A DNA stretch of 64,000 nucleotides from Sediminibacillus albus (GTDB taxonomy: Bacteria; Bacillota; Bacilli; Bacillales; Amphibacillaceae), in NCBI RefSeq assembly GCF_900101125.1, contig NZ_FNFL01000003.1, positions 124,001 to 188,000 on the forward strand, in the 5' to 3' direction. The notes under the pieces were generated by a model that did not search any database, was not told the origin of the DNA, and saw only the letters and a list, made by a program, of their open reading frames with translations. A program made the position numbers and the translations under genes. The first letter of the stretch is position 1. Each line of letters begins with the position of its first letter. This document shows positions 56,369-64,000 of the stretch, one piece after another.

Positions 56369-56794
56369 TTAATTTACTGGACTCATCCAATTTAAGACTT
56401 CATTTTTTATGATTTCAAGGAGGTGATTTCTCCCTTCAATTGCATAAATGCCTTCTTCTTCTGCGCTTCCCGAAATATCCAACTTGTTATTCCCTAATAA
56501 TATGGAAGTCTTCTTATAGTCTTCTCTTTTCAAGATTAAGGAGTATTGAATCTCTTCAGGGTAATTATCTGTCTTCTTCACCTTCATTTTAGAGCTTTCT
56601 TTCATTATTTTATCAATTAATTTAACATTGGTTATCTTAACGATTTTATCAGTTGATTCGTTATTAATAAGTATTTCCGTAATTTGCCCATTTTCCATTA
56701 CATCGCCAAATAAAACGGTCTCATTTCTATCGAGGAAAGCATATGTAAGAAGGATAACTAAAAGGATTAGAAGGAATGGCACAATTTTTTTCAT
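56369..56794 (-). CDS. Hypothetical membrane-anchored protein
   Basis: A 141-residue protein with one N-terminal hydrophobic segment (PFLLILLVILLTYAFL), without a lipobox, followed by a mixed alpha/beta extracytoplasmic domain (FGDVMENGQITEILINN and EEIQYSLILKRED). I do not recognise the family. GGGAGGAGCAGGT precedes the ATG. Its stop codon abuts a truncated interspersed repeat, so the original C-terminus may have been altered. Confidence 0.7.
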   Translation of the reverse strand: MKKIVPFLLILLVILLTYAFLDRNETVLFGDVMENGQITEILINNESTDKIVKITNVKLIDKIMKESSKMKVKKTDNYPEEIQYSLILKREDYKKTSILLGNNKLDISGSAEEEGIYAIEGRNHLLEIIKNEVLNWMSPVN

Positions 56795-56877
56795 ACCTGC
56801 TCCTCCCTATTGGCTGAATATTAAATATATTATATCAGTGATAAAATCAGGTTAAAATAGAGGACTTTAGTTATAAA

Positions 56878-56910
56878 ACCGAGTATAAAGCACTTGGTTT
56901 TATACTCGGT
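56878..56910. other. Perfect 12-bp inverted repeat
   Basis: ACCGAGTATAAA and TTTATACTCGGT are separated by nine bases. Neither strand has a terminator T-tract. It lies upstream of the 56369-56794 gene and downstream of the SDR gene, so it may end the SDR transcript or act as an operator. Confidence 0.5.
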
Positions 56911-57013
56911 AACATTCATTAATCACTTATTCTCTTTAGCATTCATATTGCCACCCGCCGCCTGTTTACAGCCGCGGTATTATACCAATTGAGCCTCCGT
57001 GTTATCCTCCTAA

Positions 57014-57844
57014 TCACAAGCTGCGGAAGGTTGTGTTTATCAAGCCGGAAAGCTGTGTTGAATCTAATGACGTATCCATAGGAATATCTGAGGGTAATGC
57101 TTTCTCCGGCTGGGCTTTAACCATACCTGGATCATATCCCAGCTCCATCGCCCTTTTCCGGTAAAATGACTGGTAGCTGACATGCTGCTGCGGCCCTGCG
57201 TGGAAGATTCCAGTAAGGTTAGCCTTCGTTAATTCAGCAATCGCAGTCGTAATGTCGTCTATATGGGTGAAAGTTCTTATTAAATCATCTGACTTCTCTA
57301 TCGGTTCTCCCTTTGCCAGGCTTTCTTCCAGCAGCAAGCTTCGCTTATCAAGCTCGCCTGCCCGGTTTTTGCCATATAGCGGTCCGGTCCTTAGAATGAT
57401 ATAATCATTTAACTGTTTTTGAATGATCCGTTCCGCTTTAATCTTGGCATTTGTATAAGCCGCTTTCGGATTATCTTCTGGAAGCTTTTTGGGATGATCG
57501 TCTTCATTATAAGGACCCTCGCCCTCAGAAAAAATGTCATGGCTGGATAGATAAATGAATTTTGTCTGGGTCGTTAAATGCGTGATTACATGCGTCAATC
57601 CTTGAGCTACTAGTAATTCCTCATTTTCCATGTCCATCAATGCCCAAATCACTATGTCAGGCTGATGCTTTTTATAAAAAAGTGAAAATGCTTCTGGCTG
57701 ATTAATATCCACATGTTCCATTCCTTCTGTTTCCCGTGGTTCACGGAAACAAGTACCGCTGACCTTGTTACTCTCTTCCTGTTTCAGTAAGTGATAAATG
57801 GAAGTACCTAGATAACCGTCGGCTCCAAATACAGATATTCTCAT
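57014..57844 (-). CDS. NAD(P)-dependent SDR, RmlD/NAD-epimerase type
   Basis: A 276-residue extended short-chain dehydrogenase. The nucleotide motif is FGADGYLG near the N-terminus, followed by YLSSHDIFSE and the catalytic YTNAK (Tyr/Lys pair), then the substrate loop ILRTGPLYG. It resembles dTDP-4-dehydrorhamnose reductase and other sugar-nucleotide reductases, but no sugar-nucleotide pathway genes lie beside it. I start at the ATG at 57844 after GGAGATGATATCA. The acyltransferase gene lies 62 bp upstream on the same strand. Confidence 0.85.
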   Translation of the reverse strand: MRISVFGADGYLGTSIYHLLKQEESNKVSGTCFREPRETEGMEHVDINQPEAFSLFYKKHQPDIVIWALMDMENEELLVAQGLTHVITHLTTQTKFIYLSSHDIFSEGEGPYNEDDHPKKLPEDNPKAAYTNAKIKAERIIQKQLNDYIILRTGPLYGKNRAGELDKRSLLLEESLAKGEPIEKSDDLIRTFTHIDDITTAIAELTKANLTGIFHAGPQQHVSYQSFYRKRAMELGYDPGMVKAQPEKALPSDIPMDTSLDSTQLSGLINTTFRSL

Positions 57845-57906
57845 TGATATCATCTCCAGCTTTTAGTTTTAAACCACCTTTTACCCATGCAGACAAAAAG
57901 ATACCT

Positions 57907-58908
57907 CTATGACTTATTTCTATTAGAAAAGAACTTTTCCTTCATTATAGAAGCATTTCCTTCGATAAATGGCTGCCATAACCCTAACATCGTTTTATTT
58001 GAAAGCAGAAGTACAATCCCTAAGGCAATTGCTGCGAATCCGATAATATCAATCGGATGGTTGTAAAAAAGCAATTCCTGCTGGCGTAAATATTGAATGA
58101 AAAATCCATGCAAAAGATAAACATACAATGTCCGTTTACCGAATTCTGTCCAAATCCCTGAAACCCTTGGAATCCAGGCAAGAACACTGACGGACATTAA
58201 CAGTGCTGATAGATAAACAAGCAAGCGGAATACCCCGCCAAATACTGGGGCCCCCATTGCGGTATAAGACTTGGACCCTAACAGCCAATCCGTCGAGAAA
58301 TCAGGATAAAAGCTGATAATGACGGCTGCCGAAACCATTATTAGCAATCCCACACCCTTTACTAAGTGAGTCCGCAGCTGCATTACTTTTTCTTTGGTTA
58401 TCCAGTAACCAAGTAAAAAGAACGGAAAGAATACGAATGTTCTGGACAAGCTGAACGAATGACCGATCGTATCAAAGTATCCAACAAGTAATCCTGTCAT
58501 TACAGCTGCTGATATTCCCTTTACCGGTGACAGCTTGCTGAACAGATGGAGCAGTAAGTGCCAACAAAACAAGCTAAATAAAAACCACAATGACCAATGC
58601 GGGTAAAAGGGAGCGGTCATCCAGTCTCCTTTCCCGATAAAAAAGTAATAAACCGTATAAAACACCTGAAAGATCATATAAGGGAGCAGCAGTTTTTTGG
58701 AAAGCTTGACAATATAGCCTTTACTTCCTGACCCTTTGGCAAAAAATCCTGAAAGAAATATAAAGGCTGGCATATGAAAAATATATATCCAATGATAAAT
58801 AACATTTACAGCTGCTGAGTCTGTTTTTAATGGTTGAATTAAATGGCCAAATACAACTAAAAAAATCAGCAGGAATTTGGCATTATCAAAAAATGATTCT
58901 CTTTGCAT
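57907..58908 (-). CDS. Membrane acyltransferase (Acyl_transf_3, fucose-4-O-acetylase type)
   Basis: A 333-residue acyltransferase with about ten helices and the conserved start FFDNAKFLLIFLVVFGHLI, whose His is the expected catalytic residue of the family. HWIYIFHMPAFIFLSGFF is also present. Such proteins O-acetylate cell-surface sugars. I start at the ATG at 58908, spaced from AAGGGG; an ATG nine bases earlier is too close to it. It may be co-transcribed with the SDR downstream, hinting at surface polysaccharide modification. Confidence 0.85.
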   Translation of the reverse strand: MQRESFFDNAKFLLIFLVVFGHLIQPLKTDSAAVNVIYHWIYIFHMPAFIFLSGFFAKGSGSKGYIVKLSKKLLLPYMIFQVFYTVYYFFIGKGDWMTAPFYPHWSLWFLFSLFCWHLLLHLFSKLSPVKGISAAVMTGLLVGYFDTIGHSFSLSRTFVFFPFFLLGYWITKEKVMQLRTHLVKGVGLLIMVSAAVIISFYPDFSTDWLLGSKSYTAMGAPVFGGVFRLLVYLSALLMSVSVLAWIPRVSGIWTEFGKRTLYVYLLHGFFIQYLRQQELLFYNHPIDIIGFAAIALGIVLLLSNKTMLGLWQPFIEGNASIMKEKFFSNRNKS

Positions 58909-59043
58909 CGCTCTCATTCCCCTTAGTTAAACATAATGATTAGTCCTTTACTATTACCCGTTTTTATAAGACTTTCGCAAAAGACACTTTCTTTTAAAGA
59001 GGTTGTTATGGAACTGTCATCTTCCTTAAACCAATTGTCATAA

Positions 59044-59096
59044 TCAAAAATCCCCCGCCACTTCACTACGTTTTGGGTAGTAAAGCAGCGAGGGAA
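59044..59096 (-). terminator. Terminator of ku
   Basis: The long minus-strand hairpin (CCCTCGCTGCTTTACTAC with GTAGTGAAGTGGCGGGGG, loop CCAAAAC) is followed by ATTTTTG, directly after the ku stop. Confidence 0.82.
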
Positions 59097-59102
59097 GATC
59101 CC

Positions 59103-59936
59103 TTACGCATTCTTTTTCATTTTCTTTTTCGTTGTTGTCTTCTTTTTTGGTGCTGGTTTGTCTTTTTTGGCCCTGTCTAATGATGCTTCCAAAGCTTCCA
59201 TCAAATTGGTGACATTGTCAGGGACTTGCTTGTCTGTGGCAGTTGCTGTTTCATCATTGTTTTTCTTTTCATCAATTAAGTCAAGCAGTGCTGTTCGGTA
59301 GTTATCTTTATATTTTTCTGGATCAAATTCCGCGGTCAGCTGGTCAATCAGCATTTTGGCAGTATCTAATTCTTTTTGGTCGGTTTTAACATCCTCCGGA
59401 ACATTGGGAACTTCTTTTACATCTCTTACCTCATCCGGATAATGAATGGTCTCAACTACAAGCGTGTTCTCGTACACTCTAATGGCTGCAAGCTGTTCTT
59501 TAGACCGAATAATCATTTTGGCGACACCGATTTTTTCACTATCCTTCAGAGCCTGTCTCAACAAGGTATATGCTTTGCTTCCTCCCTCATTGGGTGACAA
59601 GTAGTAACTTTTCTCAAAATAAATCGGATCGATTTCCTGCAAACTGACAAAATCGACAATTTCGACAGCTTTGTCGGTCTGTTCTTCCTGAAGCTCGGCC
59701 ATTTCTTCGTCCGTTAAGACAACAAATTTATTCTTGGCATACTCAAATGCTTTAACAATTTCTTCTGACTCTACCTCCCGTTCGCAAACCGGGCAAACTT
59801 TTTGATACTTAATCGGGGACTGGCATTCTTTATGAAGCTGGCGCAGTTTCACATCTTTATTCTCTGTTGCTGCGTGAAGTTTAACTGGAATATTGACAAG
59901 CCCAAAACTAATCGTTCCTTTCCACATCGTATGCAT
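59103..59936 (-). CDS. ku: Non-homologous end-joining protein Ku
   Basis: A 277-residue bacterial Ku that homodimerises on DNA ends. The N-terminus WKGTISFGLVNIPVKLH, the zinc-like CPVCEREV region and KAFEYAKNKFVVLTDEE are typical. The C-terminal tail is Lys-rich (KKDKPAPKKKTTTKKKMKKN), as in Ku proteins that recruit LigD. AAAGGAGG lies 7 bases before the ATG. It is divergent from ligD, the two-gene end-joining system of spore formers. Confidence 0.96.
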   Translation of the reverse strand: MHTMWKGTISFGLVNIPVKLHAATENKDVKLRQLHKECQSPIKYQKVCPVCEREVESEEIVKAFEYAKNKFVVLTDEEMAELQEEQTDKAVEIVDFVSLQEIDPIYFEKSYYLSPNEGGSKAYTLLRQALKDSEKIGVAKMIIRSKEQLAAIRVYENTLVVETIHYPDEVRDVKEVPNVPEDVKTDQKELDTAKMLIDQLTAEFDPEKYKDNYRTALLDLIDEKKNNDETATATDKQVPDNVTNLMEALEASLDRAKKDKPAPKKKTTTKKKMKKNA

Positions 59937-60067
59937 AGCACGACCTCCTTTTCCCCACTTAGTGTTCCGTATTCTATTGCTTTTTATGACTAAGAAAAAA
60001 GGAAAACGATAACACTAAAAACGGTTTCTGAAAATCATAATCAAAGGAAGCATGAAGGAAGATGACC

Positions 60068-61894
60068 ATGAAATTAATGCAGCCACTTGCCCATGAAGAA
60101 ATCCCGACTGGAAATGGCTGGGTTTTCGAAACGAAGTATGATGGCTTTCGCGCCGTCTTGCATTGGCGCGAGGATAAAATTGAATTGATTAGCCGCAATG
60201 GGAAAACCTTGTCAGAGAACTTTCCGGAAATCATTGCTTATTGCAAACAACAACAAGGAGTAGTTAACTCGTTGCTTCCGTTGGCAATCGATGGGGAAAT
60301 TGCCATTTTAAACACTATGTATCAGGCAAATTTCCCGCTCGTCCAACAACGCGGAAGATTTAAATCCGCAGGGAATATAAATAAAGCTGCCGAGTCAAGA
60401 CCCGCTCACTTTCTTTGCTTTGATTTGTTGCTGTCAGGCGGTACCGATCTGCAAAAATACAAGTATGATGACCGTAAGCAGCAGCTTCATCACCTGTTCG
60501 ACCTATTGCATCTAAACAGCCCGATTGATTGGCAAAAACGATTAGCATACGTTGAACGCTTTACTGACTGGAAGAGACTTTGGAAAAAAATCAGCGAACA
60601 AAACGGCGAAGGCATTATCGCCAAGCGTTCGGACAGCCCATACTCGGAGGGAAAGTCTCACAGAGACTGGCTGAAAATAAAAAACTGGCGTACGATTAGT
60701 GCTTTTATTACCGCCTATGACCTGCAAAACGGTTACTTTGAGATTGCTGTCTATCAAGATGGACAGCAAATACCAGTGGGAAAATTCAAGCACGGATTGG
60801 AAGGGGAACAGCTGGCAATAGTTAAGCGCCTGATTACAGCGAAAGGAAACAAGGAGGGGAACGTTTATTTCCTGCCTCCCGCTATTTGTGTAGACATCCA
60901 TTGTCTGGACGTTAAAGATGGTGAATTGCGCGAGCCTGTATTTCATCGTTTTCGCGTCGATCTGAAGCCTGAACAATGTACGTGGCAGCAGGCAAAACAA
61001 AGCTTGGCCATGCTTCCGCAGAGCATCCATCTAACGAACCAGCAAAAAGTATTCTGGCCGGAAAAGCAGCTTACCAAGGGAGACATGGTCATTTACTTTC
61101 GAGAAATCGCCCCGTATATGCTGCCTTTTTTACGCGGAAAAGCATTAACTGTCATTCGCTGTCCCGATGGAGTTGCTGGTGAATCTTTTTTTCAAAAACA
61201 TTTGCCTGCCTATGCCCCTGACTATTTGGCAGGAACTAAGACGAAGGAAGAAACTCTGCTGCACTGTGGAACAACAGAAGCACTTATTTGGCTGGCCAAC
61301 CATGGAGCTCTCGAATACCATGTCCCTTTTCAGTACATGGGAAGCGCTGTTCCCAATGAGATTGTTTTTGATTTGGATCCTCCTGGCATTAAGGAGTTTA
61401 AGCTAGCTGCTTTTGCCGCTCAATTGCTAAAAGAACTGCTTGACAAGCTGGAACTGGTTTCCTTTGTCAAGACTTCTGGGAATAAAGGGATTCAAGTATA
61501 TATTCCTATACCTGAACACAGCCTTACCTATGCAGAAACAGCTTCCTTCACACAAGCGATTGCCTTGCTGCTAGAGAACCAGCATGGCGATTTATTTACC
61601 ACCCAGCGGCTGAAAAAAAATCGAGGAGGTAAGCTTTATATCGACTACGTACAACACGGAAGGGATAAAACGTTGATTGCCCCCTATTCACCTAGAAAAA
61701 CGGAACAGGCAACTGTATCCACCCCTTTGTTTTGGGGAGAAGTAGCAGCACAATTATCGCCGGAACAATTTACAATTGGCACTGTAGTGGAAAGAGTAAA
61801 AGAAAAAGGCTGCCCCTTTGCCGGTTACCACCAGGCAAGGGACAGCCAAAAGCTTGATTTGGTTAAACAATTTATTGCACAAAGCCGGTCATAG
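60068..61894 (+). CDS. ligD: LigD ATP-dependent ligase with C-terminal polymerase domain
   Basis: A 608-residue Lig-Pol protein. The ligase domain comes first, with nucleotidyl Lys23 in ETKYDGFRA and the downstream GEGIIAKR motif. The LigD-type primase/polymerase domain follows (KVFWPEKQLTKGDM, catalytic Asp pair in FDLDPPG and TSGNKGIQVYIP). It lacks the phosphoesterase domain of mycobacterial LigD, as in B. subtilis YkoU. I start at the ATG at 60068, which has AAGGAAG six bases upstream; the ATG at 60062 overlaps that site. It ends 4 bp before the convergent ampS gene. Confidence 0.95.
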   Translation: MKLMQPLAHEEIPTGNGWVFETKYDGFRAVLHWREDKIELISRNGKTLSENFPEIIAYCKQQQGVVNSLLPLAIDGEIAILNTMYQANFPLVQQRGRFKSAGNINKAAESRPAHFLCFDLLLSGGTDLQKYKYDDRKQQLHHLFDLLHLNSPIDWQKRLAYVERFTDWKRLWKKISEQNGEGIIAKRSDSPYSEGKSHRDWLKIKNWRTISAFITAYDLQNGYFEIAVYQDGQQIPVGKFKHGLEGEQLAIVKRLITAKGNKEGNVYFLPPAICVDIHCLDVKDGELREPVFHRFRVDLKPEQCTWQQAKQSLAMLPQSIHLTNQQKVFWPEKQLTKGDMVIYFREIAPYMLPFLRGKALTVIRCPDGVAGESFFQKHLPAYAPDYLAGTKTKEETLLHCGTTEALIWLANHGALEYHVPFQYMGSAVPNEIVFDLDPPGIKEFKLAAFAAQLLKELLDKLELVSFVKTSGNKGIQVYIPIPEHSLTYAETASFTQAIALLLENQHGDLFTTQRLKKNRGGKLYIDYVQHGRDKTLIAPYSPRKTEQATVSTPLFWGEVAAQLSPEQFTIGTVVERVKEKGCPFAGYHQARDSQKLDLVKQFIAQSRS

Positions 61895-61898
61895 AAGC

Positions 61899-63140
61899 TT
61901 ATTCAAAAGAAATTGCCCAGCTTCCATCGCGGAAAATCGCTTCCTTGCTGCCATCCTTTGTGATTCCATCAATATTAAGCTCGGCCGAGCCCATCATGAA
62001 GTCTTCGTGGTTGAGGCTGTCATTGACACCATGCTTATCCATATCTTGTTTACTCATGTCTGGACCGTTTTCAATATTGGTAGGGTATGCTTTTCCTAAC
62101 GCTAGATGACAGGAAGCATTTTCATCAAACAACGTATTGAAAAAGATGATTCTTGATTGGGAAATTGGTGACTCATGCGGTACAAGGGCTACTTCTCCCA
62201 ACCTGCGTGACCCTTCGTCTGTATCAAGCAGATGCTTTAATGTTTCTTCTCCCTGCTCTGCTGAAAAATCAACCACTTTTCCGTCTTTAAATGTAAGCTT
62301 GAAATTCTCAATCAAATTGCCGCCATAGCTTAATGGCTTGGTACTTTTAACGGTTCCGTTGACTCCATACTTGTGGGGCATTGTGAAAACTTCTTCTGTC
62401 GGCATGTTCGGGTTAAACTCTACTCCATTAGGAGAAACGGCCGAACCCCCGTGCCATATGTGGTTTTCAGGAAGATCAATAGTCAGGTCTGTACCATCAG
62501 CATGATAAACCAGTTGTTTGTATTGTTTTCTGTTTAAATATTCCCGCGCTTGGCGTAATGTTTCATTATGGTCCGCCCAGGCCTTGACAGGATCAGGCTG
62601 ATCGATTCGTGTAATGCTGAAGATTTTTTCCCAGAGGTTTGCTTGTGCTTCTTCTGCTGTTTGTTCCGGAAAAACTTTTTTCGCCCATGATATCGTCGGA
62701 TAACCAACAATGGACCAACAAACTTTATCGTTCATAATATAATCTCGATATTCACTGAGTGCCTCTCCGCCTGCCTTATTGGCAGCAGCTATTCTTTCTC
62801 CATCAATATCTTTCAACAAGTCAGGATTTTCACCGTAAATAGACAATAGGGCATACCCGTCTTTTACCATTTCTTCCAGCCCTTGCGCTTTCCATCTTGG
62901 AAAGTTTTTTAGTATGTCCATTGGTGCATGTTTCATCTTTAAATAAGTTAAATCCTCATCGTTCCACTCGATATGGACGTTTTTTGCGCCGGCTAGATAA
63001 GCTTCCCTGGCAACCATCCGCGTAAACCCAGCGGCTTCTACAGGAGAGTTGAGAATCAACCCTTGTCCCTCTTGGAGGTTGACGCCAGTTTGAATAGCCA
63101 GCTTTGCATATTTCTTTAATTGTTCTTCCTGTTTATCCAT
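61899..63140 (-). CDS. ampS: M29-family aminopeptidase
   Basis: A 413-residue cytosolic metallo-aminopeptidase of the AmpS/PepS type. The metal-binding Glu and His residues lie in the family segments PTEEVFTMPHKYG, ALVPHESPI, ENASCHLALG and SLNHEDFMMGS; the C-terminus (IFRDGSWAISFE) is also typical. I start at the ATG at 63140 after AAGGGAAGA; a TTG two codons earlier is less likely. It is convergent with ligD. Confidence 0.92.
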   Translation of the reverse strand: MDKQEEQLKKYAKLAIQTGVNLQEGQGLILNSPVEAAGFTRMVAREAYLAGAKNVHIEWNDEDLTYLKMKHAPMDILKNFPRWKAQGLEEMVKDGYALLSIYGENPDLLKDIDGERIAAANKAGGEALSEYRDYIMNDKVCWSIVGYPTISWAKKVFPEQTAEEAQANLWEKIFSITRIDQPDPVKAWADHNETLRQAREYLNRKQYKQLVYHADGTDLTIDLPENHIWHGGSAVSPNGVEFNPNMPTEEVFTMPHKYGVNGTVKSTKPLSYGGNLIENFKLTFKDGKVVDFSAEQGEETLKHLLDTDEGSRRLGEVALVPHESPISQSRIIFFNTLFDENASCHLALGKAYPTNIENGPDMSKQDMDKHGVNDSLNHEDFMMGSAELNIDGITKDGSKEAIFRDGSWAISFE

Positions 63141-63213
63141 CAGCAATCTTCCCTTCCCTTTTTCTTTCTATTATTTCATAAAAGACCATATAAAGGTAGT
63201 GGCCAATTTTCAG

Positions 63214-63248
63214 ATAAAAAAAGTGCCGCTGTCACCAGCTGCACTTTC
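63214..63248 (-). terminator. Terminator of znuA
   Basis: The minus-strand hairpin AGTGC(A)GCTG GTGA CAGC(G)GCACT is followed by a long T-run, 15 bp past the stop. Confidence 0.85.
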
Positions 63249-63263
63249 TGTCTATCTCCCTTC

Positions 63264-64000
63264 TTACTGCAAAGCTATTTTCAAAGTTTCCAAGTTTTGC
63301 TCCATTAAACTGAAATAATCTTCCTCATTCTGAATATCTTCTTCGGTGAGAACAGCTAAATTGTGAATCCGTAAAGTTTCTGCTCCAACTTCTTTTTGGA
63401 CGACTTCTGCGACGCGAGGGGTTACATTTTGTTCAAATAAAATATAATGCAAGTCATGCTCCCTTGCTTCATCTATTATATATTCCAACTGTTTTTGCGA
63501 CGGTTCAGACGCAGTAGATACTCCAGAAACCGCTATCTGCTCAATGCCATACGCATTTTCCCAATAACCAAAGGCAGCATGTGAAACAAGTATTTGTTTA
63601 TCTTGATACTCCTGTTCAATCTGGTGAAATTCCTCATCAAGCGACTCTAATTGAGCCTTCAGCTTCTCAAAATTCTCGTTGAATACCTTCTCCTGCTCCG
63701 GCATCAGACTGACCAGCTCATCTTTAATATTTTCTGCTAAACCAATAGAGCGATTCGGGTCCAGCCATATGTGCGGATCAAAATCACCGTGGTCATGTTC
63801 TTCTTCTCCTGCTTCATCCTCCTCATGGGCATGAGCATCATCCCCGTGATCGTGGTCACTATGGTCGGCTTCCTCTTCATGGTGATGGTCGTGAGCTGAA
63901 GTAATAAAGGCGCTTCCGTTTCCTGCCTCCAGCATGCTTACATCCTCTGTTTTGACAGCACCAGCAATTTTATCTGCATACGATTCCAATCCTGCTTCTA
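63264..64000 (-). CDS. znuA: Zinc ABC transporter binding protein ZnuA (5' part outside window)
   Basis: At least 245 residues of a cluster A-I metal-binding protein; the open frame continues past the right edge (AGLESYADKI at the boundary), so the signal peptide and start are not seen. A His/Asp/Glu-rich loop (HDHHHEEEADHSDHDHGDD, about 30 residues in) is the mark of zinc-specific ZnuA/AdcA. DPHIWLDPN, LVSHAAFGYWENAYG and the VSGVSTASEPSQKQL segment follow. Permease and ATPase genes are expected off the edge. Regulation by Zur is likely from the family but not visible here. Confidence 0.88.
   Translation of the reverse strand, partial: EAGLESYADKIAGAVKTEDVSMLEAGNGSAFITSAHDHHHEEEADHSDHDHGDDAHAHEEDEAGEEEHDHGDFDPHIWLDPNRSIGLAENIKDELVSLMPEQEKVFNENFEKLKAQLESLDEEFHQIEQEYQDKQILVSHAAFGYWENAYGIEQIAVSGVSTASEPSQKQLEYIIDEAREHDLHYILFEQNVTPRVAEVVQKEVGAETLRIHNLAVLTEEDIQNEEDYFSLMEQNLETLKIALQ

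Noticed and set aside
56939-57006. tRNA-like sequence on the minus strand (CTCAATTGGTATAATACC and an apparent CTGTAAA anticodon loop)
   Set aside because: No T-arm GGTTCRANTCC, no acceptor stem pairing, and the anticodon stem does not close. At most a chance match or a very decayed fragment.

Overview
The window is a chromosomal segment of a Bacillaceae bacterium (Firmicutes, roughly 40-45% GC by eye). The evidence is the B. subtilis-like gene order (argS-ywiB; speE-speB; pbpG, ywhD, ywhB; ywgA-ywfO; lipL, pta, hemQ, gerQ, ywdK, ywdI), strong AGGAGG-type ribosome binding sites, GTG/TTG starts, a gsiB stress gene and spore-coat genes. The acidic extracytoplasmic proteins and the intergenic repeats would suit a halotolerant genus of the Virgibacillus/Oceanobacillus kind, but the species cannot be named from this sequence. 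I see no prophage, insertion sequence, CRISPR array, rRNA or intact tRNA.

Layout. 0.3-12.3 kb is a minus-strand branched/short-chain acyl-CoA oxidation cluster: thiolase, 3-hydroxybutyryl-CoA dehydrogenase, two acyl-CoA dehydrogenases, MeaB, a TetR repressor and the fused isobutyryl-CoA mutase IcmF, with the FadF-type Fe-S electron-transfer protein upstream. A perfect CcpA (cre) match and two related palindromes of the form TGAnnGAACRTTCnnTCA sit upstream of thlA and fadF, which suggests carbon-catabolite plus TetR control. 12.8-14 kb has small stress or membrane genes (XapX, GsiB, YrhK). 14.4-20 kb has argS, ywiB, an orphan AimR-like receptor, and the polyamine genes speE-speB. 20-34.7 kb is conserved housekeeping and sporulation content: pbpG, ywhD, ywhB, a fused two-domain ABC permease, ywgA, ywfO, lipL, menC, pta, hemQ, a decayed cwlJ, gerQ, ywdK and ywdI. 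34.8-46.5 kb has a sodium symporter, ywaF, a three-gene CuA-type cytochrome oxidase operon, an RsbR-like STAS protein, a UbiB/phasin pair and a secreted metalloprotease. 46.6-53.5 kb is an alpha-glucoside locus (GH65 phosphorylase, two permeases, binding lipoprotein, divergent AraC regulator) with a cre site. 53.6-64 kb has a fructosamine kinase-like gene, YjiH, a small membrane-anchored protein, an SDR, an acyltransferase, the divergent ku/ligD end-joining pair, an M29 aminopeptidase and the 3' part of a zinc-binding ZnuA gene that runs off the window.

The least explained signals are non-coding. Two copies of a composite direct-repeat element each abut the stop codon of a minus-strand gene. 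Two arrays of a degenerate ~21-bp unit carry a GAGCGAC core. One complete and one truncated copy of a GC-rich element with inverted ends are also present. Among genes, the orphan AimR-like receptor with a short N-terminus and no peptide gene, the broken cwlJ beside an intact gerQ, and the fused ABC permease without ATPase or binding protein deserve a second look.
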